A stretch of DNA of 64,000 bases. Source: Euglena gracilis (Eukaryota; Euglenida; Euglenophyceae; Euglenales). Made by a program: the position numbers and the translations under genes. The stretch lies in contig CP154956.1 of assembly GCA_039621445.1 (NCBI GenBank), positions 59,839,178-59,903,177 of the forward strand. Direction: 5' to 3'. The notes under the pieces are model-generated. The model had not been told where the DNA came from and did no database searches. It saw only the letters and a list, made by a program, of their open reading frames with translations. Of this stretch, positions 55,800 through 64,000 are shown in pieces (the first letter of the stretch is position 1; the number at the start of each line of letters is the position of its first letter).

Positions 55800-58700
55800 G
55801 TGTTGACGTGTCAATATCTGCTTCATTTTGCATTTTTTCCCCTTTGAAGTTCACCAAAGGGGTTCACCGTTGATTCTTTTTTATTGAGTTCATGTCAATG
55901 TCTCAAGGCAAGCTTCTCTCAATGCAGTGAATCATTCGAGCAATGGACAAGAGATTTGATGGATATTTTTTGTTTTTATAAGATCTTTGCCGAGTCCCCC
56001 CTCAAGTCTGTTTCAATTCATCGTCTGTGCGCTTTGGATGCCCTCTCTGCTCTCCTGCATTTGTCCTGCATTTTTGGGAGTGCTTTTTGTCTCATGTGTT
56101 CAATTCTCAGGTTCATGAGGCGTTGAAGGGCTCGTTCCTGGTGTTTGGATTTTCTATGCAAGGAATCACTATGGCGCAGATCTCAGCTCTGCGAAAGTCT
56201 GTGCCAGCTGGCTGCAAGATTCAGGTGTGGCTTTGCTCTCTGACATATCTAATATCTCGACAATTTAGGTCAATTGGAATGGTTATTTTCTTGATTTTTA
56301 TGTTCCAAAAATGAGAAGAATGTCAATTATTCCAACTCCCAGATATTTTCCAAAGCATAAAAGCAATGTGAGTATTTTCCAACCTGGCAAATCATTTGTA
56401 TGAGGGTACGTATTTCCCAACCAATCACTCGAAAAGAAAGCCAATTCCCCCCAGTAGCAGGGAGTGACTAAATGGTTGTATGTTCTGGGGAATTCAAAAA
56501 CATTGCACTGGTCATGGGTTACGGGTTTGGTGGGTTTGCCGGACCCCCTCCCCCTGGCCATGGGGGTTGACCCCCTACCCCCCTGAATGGGGTTTCCTCT
56601 ATTTTCGATGCAAAGTTCCAAAAAAGTTTTTGGAAGCCTGGATTGGGTCCCCCAACCCCTCTCCCCCCGGGACATACATGCTGGGTGGGTGGGTGGGAGC
56701 AGGGAGTATTTTTTAAGGCGCCTTAAAAAATCTTCAAGAATGCGTTCACAATTTTGGCCAAAATGCCTTAAATAACCTTCAAGAACCTTTAAAACCGTAA
56801 CAAAAACCCTCTGGCAAAATTTTTTGAAATTCGAGCAAAAAAAAACCTCTCCATGGGTATGGTATGGTATGGGTTTCGGCACCGAGCAGAAAATTTTTGG
56901 GAAATGCCTTCGGACAGCCTGTTTTTGGGGGGACACCCCTCCGGGGGTCCCGCGCTGGGTTGGTTAGGTGGTGGGGACCTTCTGGGAGCCTTGAAACTCT
57001 GGGAGCCAGGGTTTTTTCTTTTAGTCGTGGACCCCGGGGGGAGGGGGGTAGGGTGGGTGGGCCCGGCCGAGCTGGGGGGGGGGAGGAGTGGGTTACTACT
57101 TATACTTTTATGGTTATACTTTTCGGCGCCAAAAAAAATGAAAAAGCACTATTCTTAGCATTTTCGCGATTTTTGGCCATGTTCGGGGGAAAACAGGTGT
57201 GTGGGTCCCCTGGGACCCCCCGCCCCCTGGGCCCCCCCTCCCCCCCCCCTGTCTTAAAGAAACCCCTGTTGGGAACCTGGGTTTGACCAATTGAGAGTTT
57301 TAAAAAGAACCCTCACATTCCAGCCATATCAGTGTCCTGACATCATCGTGCTTTAATGGCCGCATCTCCAGGTGGTGAAGAACACTCTTTTCCGGATGGC
57401 CTCCCGAAACACCGGATTTGAGGCATTGGACCCAGTTACAATGGGATCCAAGGCTTGGGTGTTCATCCCAGAACCATGTTTCCAAGAAGCAGTGAAGACA
57501 TACAGTGCATTTGTCAGAGATGCCAAGGTGGGTCCTTCCCCCTTTCTCGTTTGTTGTTTTCCCCCTTTTCTGTTCCTCTTTTTCTTTTTTTCCTTTTTCA
57601 TTTTCGGGGATGCATTGCTTTTTGGTGTGTCACATTTTGCATGTGGTGTCCCCCCCATCCCCCCCCCTCCCTGGCACCAGGCCAAAGTGCCCCCAAAATG
57701 ACCCCAAATGCTCCCTGACCATACATACACCTCTTCAAGGTTTTGCACAGTTGCAGCCCCCCCCCCCCTGGAGGGGGCTGGTGGAACCAGCCAAATTTTG
57801 GCCCAGCGCACCCCCCCCCGGGGGGGGATGATGCTGGTCCTGCTGGCCAGCCCCTCTTTGCTGGGTCCAGCTGAAGAATTTTTGGCACCACGTGCTGAAA
57901 ATTTTTGGAAAGTGTTTGGAAATGACCGAAAATGGTGTTTTGGGGGCGTTTTGGGGCAGCCTTTTTTGGGGTTGTCAGATTGTCGTTTTTCTCAAGCTGT
58001 GTTTTGCAGGTCTTTTTTTTTTTGGCAATTGTCTGATTTCGGTCCAGCCTGGCCCGGCTCAGGTCCCGGGTACAGCCCAGGGGGGGGGGGGTCTTGCCAG
58101 CCCGAATGTCTAGCCCCAGCCCAGCAACCCCCCCCCCCTCGGGTCCTCAATGTATGTCCCCGACATCATGGTTTTCGACAACATTTGTCATAATTGTTTT
58201 TTTAGCACATTTGGGAAACCAAAGATGTGAAGAATTTATTTTTCGGGATTTGAGCCCCTCAAATCTTCCCCGAATGACCTCATTTCTCTTTACCAGGGGA
58301 AGGGGCAGATGGGGGGTTTTTAAGTGGGGGGGAGAGGGTTTAGGTGAGAATTCAAATGAATCCAAAGCTGAAGAGGTGGAGTAGGGAAGCACCTCTTCAG
58401 CCTTGCAAGCACCCCTCCCATGCACTATTAAGCCAGCTATGACAGAGTTCCACAAAACACTTATGGCCTTTTTTTGGCTTTTTTGCAGTCGATTGACGAG
58501 ATGAGGTGAGATTGTTAGTTATTTTTGTTGTCCCGCGTCACAGAAGCAAGATACGAATCCTATTGTGGGCGGTGCTGTTGAAGCCAAGTTTTTGATCAAA
58601 GCTTGATTGATGGGCAGCTGAAAGATCCGAAGCACAGAAGGGTTGCGTGAAATTCATTGCGTTTCGGATCAGAATTTGAGAAATGAACCTTGAAGGAAAG

Positions 58701-60063
58701 GGAAATAGTTTCTGTGCATCACCATGGGGCTTTCTCTCCTCCTCCCATCCCCGAGTTGCAAGTCTTCCACCAACAAGGCAGCCTTGGGCAGGGTTGTAAT
58801 TCAGAGGCTGAAAAAATTGGGCAACTGGAGAAACACTGCTGCTTGCCCCCCAAATGCGGCTGGGCCAACTGGGGATTGAACAGAGAGCCAAAAATCAGAA
58901 TTGCAAAAAATCCTTTAACAATTGCTCATATGCAAAAAAATCAATTTTCGACCTGCCCATCCCTTTTCAGATGCAAGTCAGATCCAGGGGGGGGGGGGAA
59001 ATGCGTTTCGCATTTTTTCGCATTTTTGCGCATTTTTTGCGCATTTTTTCAAATTTTCCAAAAATGCGCATTTTTGCGCATTTTTTCGCATTTTTTTGCG
59101 CATTTTTTCGTTTTTTTCAGCGCATTTTTTTGCTTTTTGGCACATTTTTTCGTGATTTTCCAAAATTTTCGCATTTTTTGACCATTTTTGCAAAATTTTG
59201 CAAAAATTTGAAATTTTCGACTTTTTTTGAAACTTACATTTTCCTCATTATTCTACATAATTTCTTCAAATTTGGTGCCATTTTTGCATGTTTTTGGGTA
59301 CTTTTTGCATTTTCGTGATTTTTGCACATTTTTTCTCGGATTTTGCACATTTTTTGCGCATTTTTTCCAAAAATGCGCATTTTTTGCGCATTTTTTTTGC
59401 GCACTTTTGCGCATTTTTGCGCATTTTTTCCAAGGCCAGGCGAGCGCATTCCCCCCCCCCCCCCTGCAGATCCCTCCCAAATGCAATCCCAGATGCCCAT
59501 CATTTCAGACGACCCCCCCCCCCCTTTGCGCCGTCGAATACAAAAAATTCGTTCCCATCCAGCCACCCAGCCCTGTGTCAAATCCACCAAATTTTTTGTG
59601 TTACCCAATAAAATTTTCGTTCATGCAAAGGCATATTATTGCCAGGAACGGACTGGGAAGGAATGGAGTGGGTTTTGGCCGATTGAAGGATCTGGCTCGG
59701 TTCAGCTTTGATTTGCACCATTTGTTCACCTGCAAGTGACGGGAAATGGCCAGCCAATTCCACAAGGGGGTGCTGTGCTGGGACAAAGGGAAGAGCGCAC
59801 ATGCCAGTTTCGCCCCCAAACATCCCAAAGACCCTCAAACGCTGGCCCGTTTCATGCAATGGTTGTCCCTGAGCTCCATGAATTGGGCTTTGGCGGGGAC
59901 GGAGGTGCAGGTGAACTCCCTGGTGGACGTCCCCACCAAGAAGGAGTCCATCGAGAAGATCGCCCGCCTCCTCAAGGGCATCCCGCAGAAGATCGCCATG
60001 TCCATCAAGGCCACCCCGCGGAAGGTGGCTGTGGCGATCCGCCTCGCCACCTACGGGGACACG
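55735..60063 (+). CDS. RPL10: Ribosomal protein uL10, plastid type, multi-exon
   Basis: uL10 is the base of the ribosomal stalk and anchors the L7/L12 dimers. Exons join to SPQKKAIIDQVHEALKGSFL, VFGFSMQGITMAQISALRKS, VVKNTLFRMASRNTGFEALD, MGSKAWVFIPEPCFQEAVKT, and a C-terminal VPTKKESIEKIARLLKGIPQ with PRKVAVAIR. The centre follows plant plastid L10 (KGMNAWLFVQ...IPAAIKPYRSF) better than E. coli L10. About 40 extra residues lie before NSLVDVPTKK; they are absent from the family and may be a lineage insertion or a mis-joined boundary. Most introns are GT-AG; the one before the last exon lacks an AG. The ATG at 55767 could start a mature-like protein, but a targeting exon upstream is expected. 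Confidence 0.88.
56111..56224 (+). CDS. RPL10: uL10 exon 2
   Basis: The 38 codons include KGSFLVFGFSMQGITMAQIS and LRKSVPAGCKIQ, equivalent to the conserved Y.GLTV.Q...LR..LP segment of plastid L10. Ordinary splice sites, phase 0. Confidence 0.95.
57007..57268. mobile_element. hAT-like element, 262 bp, in a uL10 intron
   Basis: Ends CAGGGTTTTTTC and GAAACCCCTG, as at 34475-34758. Flanks CTGGGAGC and TTGGGAAC agree at 6 of 8 positions. Confidence 0.65.
57372..57527 (+). CDS. RPL10: uL10 exon 3
   Basis: It starts VVKNTLFRMASRNTGFEALD, the L10 hallmark V(A/V)KNTL, and ends in FQEAVKTYSAFVRDAK. CATCTCCAG acceptor and AAG|GTGGGT donor, phase 0. Confidence 0.95.
57720..58156. mobile_element. CATACATC-TIR element, 437 bp, in a uL10 intron
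   Basis: Flanks TCCCTGAC (57712-57719) and TCCCCGAC (58157-58164). It is a diverged relative of the 51658 and 52779 copies. Confidence 0.82.
58489..58505 (+). CDS. RPL10: uL10 micro-exon SIDEM
   Basis: A 17-nt exon between TTTTTTGCAG and GTGAGA reads SIDEM plus two bases. It follows the lysine of FVRDAK in frame, at the position of KLEDND in plant L10. Its donor region can pair (AGGTGA with TCACCT) with the 3' end of its intron at 59726-59731. Confidence 0.55.
58986..59465. mobile_element. AGGGGG-ended element filled with TTTTTGCGCA array, 480 bp
   Basis: Flanks TCAGATCC (58978-58985) and GCAGATCC (59466-59473) match at 7 of 8. Both ends carry a G or C run followed by AAATGCG/CGCATT, then arrays of GCGCATTTTTT. 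Confidence 0.7.
59739..60063 (+). CDS. RPL10: uL10 last recognised exon (C-terminal domain)
   Basis: The frame ATGGCCAGCCAATTC is open and protein-like from about 59739. It holds a non-conserved stretch (PKHPKDPQTLARFMQW), then VDVPTKKESIEKIARLLKGI, PQKIAMSIKATPRKVAVAIR and YGD, the L10 C-terminal helix pair. The acceptor is not AG (CACCTGCAAGTG). A GTATTC donor lies at 60064; without it the frame stops at 60130-60132 inside the end of a mobile-element repeat. Confidence 0.8.
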
Positions 60064-61417
60064 GTATTCTGCCGTGTGCGATGGCGACAGCATGGGGAGG
60101 GCCCCTCCCTGTGGGGGTCTGCAAAACCTTAAAGAGATGTACGCTGCAGAGACACTCTCATGAATTGGGTACCGCATTGTTTTTACTGGAAATCTGGCGG
60201 GGCTGCCGATGGCCCGCCATCGGCAGCCCCTGAATAAGATGCTCAAAATTCCATTGGTGTGGGGGGGTGCACCCGAATTACTGCCAAAGATGCACAGAAG
60301 GGGAAGCACCAGTCATTTGCAGTGTCTCAGGTCCTCCCCTCAGGTGCTGGGTTTGTTGCCAACCAAACCCTGCTGTGTGCCGATCATACATCTCTTTAAG
60401 GTTTTGCAGACCCTCCAGTGGCCAGCCAAAGAGCTCTCGGCGCAAAGTGCCAGAAACTTTTGAAAAGGTGTTCAAAAATGGGCAAAATGGTGTTTTTGGA
60501 CATTCATGGGGGGTTGTCAGATGCTCATTTTTTTCAAAATTGTGTTTTGCAGGTCATTTTTGACAACCAAATTTTGTTGAGAAGAGGGGGATTATCGGGC
60601 TTCTTTTAAGGAAGTTCACCCCCCCCCCCCGGGGTGCTCTGCGCAGACAGGGTCGTGGAGCAATTCCCCCCCCCCACCAAGGGACGTGTTTGGGAGTTAA
60701 TTGCCATAATTTATCCCTGCCGCTTGGGGCCCGAAAATGGCCATTGTGTGCTCGCCATGGGCAAGGCACCCCCAGGTTATTCAATAGCTTCACTGGTTGT
60801 GTGTGTGTGTGTGTCTATACATATCTGTCTAAAAATATCTGGATATATGTCTGTACGTATCTGTATGCATCCGTACACATATGTCTGTACAGATGTATAT
60901 ATGTCTACACATAAATATGTGTCTGCATACAGTCTGCTCACACCTGCTCTGGATGCTCGCTCAAGACTCTTTTGTGCTCCTTCAATGACCATCCCCCCCC
61001 CCCCCGGTCAGAGGACACCTTTTTGAAGGTTGGGCCGAATTTTTGGCCCGGCGCAAAGTGCCGGGCCGAAAATTTTGAGCTCAAAATCAGCAAAAAAAAA
61101 AATGGCCATGATGCCATTTTGGGCATTTTTTTGGGCAAGAATTTGTTGAAATTGCCCAAAAAAATCGAAATGCCCAAACAGATCATTCGCGAAGCGCTGG
61201 AAGGAGAATTTTGACTTTTTTGAGGGATGGGGTCACAGGCACCTGCCAACTTTTTTTTGACCCCTTGTCCAGCGACCAACCCCCCCCCCCCGGTCGGACA
61301 CCTTTTTGTTCACAACCCCATGTCCAACGACCACTCCCCCAGTCGGAGGACAGAGGTTACCGGTCATTGGACACAGGGGGGAGGGAAGTTATTATTGTTC
61401 TGTTTTTGAGGATTCAG
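60064..61417. other. Repeats downstream of the last uL10 exon
   Basis: Two CATACATC-type ends (GTCTGCAAAACCTTAAAGAG at 60117-60136; CATACATCTCTTTAAGG at 60387) face away from each other and lack visible partners. A 14-bp hairpin GGGGCTGCCGATGG/CCATCGGCAGCCCC lies at 60198-60230, and ATGTCTGTAC repeats at 60830-60930. Confidence 0.5.
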
Positions 61418-61639
61418 CCAGACAAGGCTATCGGAAACCCTCTGGATGGTGTGGGGAAGTCCCCCTGTGATGCGTGGTATTTCGGCATTGAAGCCCATTA
61501 CCCTGCCAGCCTCTGGGATCCACTCATTCCAAGGGTTTTTTTTTTTGCAGGATCCAACTCAGGCAACGGCATGATGAACCAAGCGCTCATCCTCATCCCT
61601 GTCCACGACAAACATTTCGTTTGTGGGTTGTCCATCTGA
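61418..61639 (+). CDS. Exon-like reading frame with stop, family unknown
   Basis: After GAGGATTCAG the frame reads PDKAIGNPLDGVGKSPCDAW, YFGIEAHYPASLWDPLIP and, beyond a T-tract that looks like an acceptor, SNSGNGMMNQALILIPVHDK and TGA at 61637-61639. It could be a C-terminal extension of the uL10 transcript (phase 0 fits the donor at 60064) or a separate gene. No family is recognised. Confidence 0.35.
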   Translation, partial: PDKAIGNPLDGVGKSPCDAWYFGIEAHYPASLWDPLIPRVFFFAGSNSGNGMMNQALILIPVHDKHFVCGLSI

Positions 61640-62430
61640 CCTGGCCACTCTGATCAAGCCCCAGGAGTCAAATGTGTCGAAATATTATTTTTTTTAAAGC
61701 GCTTTAAAACCCCCTTTAAAAAAACCTCCCTTAAGAACCCTTATTTTTGCCAATTTTTCTTCCCAAAAGGCTTTCAAGAGCCTTAAAACCTTTTAAAAAA
61801 CATAAAAAAAATTCATCCTGGAAAATTTTTCAAAATTAAAGCAGAAATGGAAGTCGCAAACTCTTGGCAAAAACAAGCCAATTCCAGGAGAAAAAGTGCT
61901 TTCTGCCAACGTTGTCTATCCACCCAAAACTCAAAAAAACTGTCTTTTGTAACTTTTGGATTTTCAACCTGGACCGACGCTGGTTGCATTCCCAAATTGA
62001 TAACAACCACCCGGACAACAACAACAACCCTCACGCACCAGGAACCAGTTTCAGACCATACAAAGCCATCAAAAACCCTTGCCACGTTCCAGTGAAAGCC
62101 AAGAGCAACTGAGGCTATTGCCTTGTATAGAAAAGCCAAAAGAAAATGGGCGTGTTTTTGAGGTTAATCTTTGATTAAGTAAGATAATTTTGCCCAGATA
62201 GACCCCCCCTCCTGCTGCACTCCTGTTTAAGGTGATTGAATACCAGCTGAAGTGAGGGGTCATTGATTGGGGGGTATGTGGCTTTGGTCCCCCTGGGGTG
62301 TTGGCATGCCACCATTTACCTACTTGGCAGCAACGTGCCAATGCTGATGCTGACTGCGTTGCTGAGTTGTGAACCTCAGCTGGTGAGCTGTGAACATCAG
62401 CAGAATTTCAAGCAGGGCTTGATTGTTTTG

Positions 62431-62477
<47 letters not shown>

Positions 62478-64000
62478 TTTTCTGTTGTTGGTCATGTTTT
62501 CCGATATGTGTATATGATGTGATATATATTATATGATATAAATGCCAGGGAGGTGCTCAATGCCCCCTCAAATAATAATTTGAGGGGCCTTGTCGCACAA
62601 TCCTCCCCGATGCACGCCCATAGATGTGTATGTGCATGCAGATGTGTGAAGATTTATATGGGTGTTGATGTGGATTTTGTTGTTTTTTTGTGCACATTTT
62701 TTGTGCATCTCTGCATCCAAACCGCCATGTTATGTTTGGGTATTTGTTTTGCATGTGTATGCGTGGGATGATGAGGGAAAAAAAATGAAATAGAGAGATC
62801 CCAAATGTGAATTTCAAAGCTTCTCCCAAAGAACAGCTTTTGAATTGATGTGCAAGGCTAAAATTGCAGTACCAATTTATTTTCCCATTCTAAATTTGAG
62901 GCATGAATGTTTGCACGTAGTGCAATTTGTTTTGGAGGCATGGTTGCCTCGCCAAAGCCTCTTCCACCCCATTTGTTTGCCTGTTCTGCTTCTAACGAAT
63001 GGCATGCTGGCTGCAGTTGTAGTGTACCTGCTTGAACAACCGGAAGACAGCAATGACAATTTGGTGGCCGATTGTGATGTTGTCCTCCAATTATGCGGAA
63101 CGAATTGCGCATGTGAGACATTGAACAAGGGAAAGGCTAGCTTCAGGCAGGGGTTTTCTTCAGGTCCCTGGGGGGGGGTCCTGTTGGCCGGGTGGAAAAT
63201 GCTGGCTTTCCAGAGTGACTGGTTTTTGGCCCGGACCCCCCCCCCAAAAAGTGACCGACGGGGGTTTTTTTTTTGGAAGAGTGGGGTGCCCCCCCCCCCC
63301 GGGGGTCGGTAAAAATTGCATACCTTGGCACTCAACCCAGCAAAAAGTCTCCACACTTTTCCGCTGACCAATTTTGAAAACCATTTCTGAGCTGAAACCC
63401 AATTTTTTCATCATGTTCACACCTGTCCCTGGTGGAGTGTGGGCCCAAATGCGGGAGTTGTTCGCATTCGGACTCCCGCGACAGAGGAAGGGGGAGGAAG
63501 GGACCAAGAGGGCGGAGCACAAGAAGATGGTGAGGTCCTGCTTGGTTCTGCTCTGGTGTGTTTGTGCGTGCGCCTTTGTTGCCGGAGCTGGCGATGGTGA
63601 GGCCTCCTCCGACACCTTGGCGAAGCTGAACCGGCGTGGCCCCGCCCCCCCCCCCCTCTCCCATGGTTGCTTGGTCTGGCGTCCCCTTTCCGGCTGGGAT
63701 GTTTTTCTTTTTCTGCCGATTTTTTGGGCCGGGGGGTTGGGCTCACCATCTTCTTGTGCTCCGCCCTCTTGGCCCCTTCCTCCCCCGCCCTCTGCCGAGG
63801 GAGTCCGAGACAATTCGGGCTCCGCACTGCGAGATGGTGAGGCACTGTGCACCCCCCTTTGGGCCATAAGTTTTTGAATTTTTGAAACGACTCCGTGCCG
63901 CAAATAATGCGCTTGGAAGACCCCAAAATTTTTCCACTGACCAAACTGCTGGACTTCGTCCACTTGCAAACCAGCATTTTTCCACCATAAAACCCCAGCC
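61640..64000. other. Downstream region, weak exon candidates only
   Basis: It contains a (TG)n tract (62437-62476). The frame at 62965-63140 reads LPVLLLTNGMLAAVVVYLLE and then CDVVLQLCGTNCACETLN, a plausible exon with no assigned partner. A G/C block follows (63165-63315), then a large inverted repeat. Confidence 0.4.
63471..63803. repeat. Inverted repeat with arms of about 65 bp
   Basis: GACTCCCGCGACAGAGG through AAGAAGATGGTGAGG (63471-63537) recurs in reverse complement near 63738-63803. The roughly 200-bp centre is GC-rich with protein-like frames. Confidence 0.75.

Noticed and set aside
63160-63969. 269-codon open frame on the minus strand
   Set aside because: It runs straight through a mobile-element C/G block and an inverted repeat; openness comes from the GC-rich composition.
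1-64000. tRNA, rRNA or prokaryotic operon
   Set aside because: No cloverleaf, rRNA core sequence, Shine-Dalgarno-led gene chain or uninterrupted long gene was seen; conserved genes are split into exons of 17-325 nt.
1-64000. Nucleomorph or organelle origin
   Set aside because: Intron lengths of several kilobases, low gene density and abundant transposable elements do not fit compact nucleomorph or plastid genomes.

Overview
The window reads as nuclear DNA of a photosynthetic eukaryote, most likely a euglenid alga. Three plus-strand genes are recognisable from short conserved exons scattered over many kilobases: a Deg1/HtrA-type serine protease (about 18.4-37.7 kb), a bacterial/plastid-type ribosomal protein uL15 (about 39.4-47.5 kb) and a plastid-type ribosomal protein uL10 (about 55.7-60.1 kb). 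All three are the kind of gene that plastid-bearing eukaryotes keep in the nucleus. Two more plus-strand genes are only partly visible and unnamed: a possible membrane protein (6.8-10.6 kb) and an acidic protein (49.4-50.2 kb).

The strongest lineage evidence is the splicing. Most introns are GT-AG. At least four Deg1 introns instead have no GT-AG ends; they carry CAG or CAA at +4 to +6, CTG or TTG at -8 to -6, and an extended stem joining the two ends. That is the signature described for the 'nonconventional' introns of euglenids, and using it restores the Deg1 reading frame and family spacing exactly. The species is not identifiable from the sequence.

The rest is mostly mobile DNA. Short non-autonomous elements (about 260-660 bp) with terminal inverted repeats and long C/G homopolymer interiors fill introns and intergenic space. 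Many are flanked by 8-bp target-site duplications, several perfect, which points to hAT-like transposition. One insertion can be compared with an empty paralogous site in the same window, one is nested in another, and one ends 30 bp before a Deg1 exon.

Layout: 1-6.8 kb repeats and elements, including a 43-bp-arm palindrome; 6.8-10.6 kb membrane-protein gene; 10.6-18.4 kb repeats, a segmental duplication, a GATGCTGGGC satellite, an 18-bp Asp/Ala/Gln-coding array and a GTGGTCAAAAAGCAGC satellite; 18.4-37.7 kb Deg1; 37.7-39.4 kb repeats; 39.4-47.5 kb uL15; 47.5-55.4 kb repeats with the acidic-protein exons; 55.4-60.1 kb uL10; 60.1-64 kb repeats with possible exons. No rRNA, tRNA, CRISPR array or bacterial operon was seen.

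Functionally the named genes share only the plastid: uL10 and uL15 belong to the large ribosomal subunit, and Deg1 is a thylakoid-lumen protease for damaged photosystem proteins. They are separate transcription units, not an operon.
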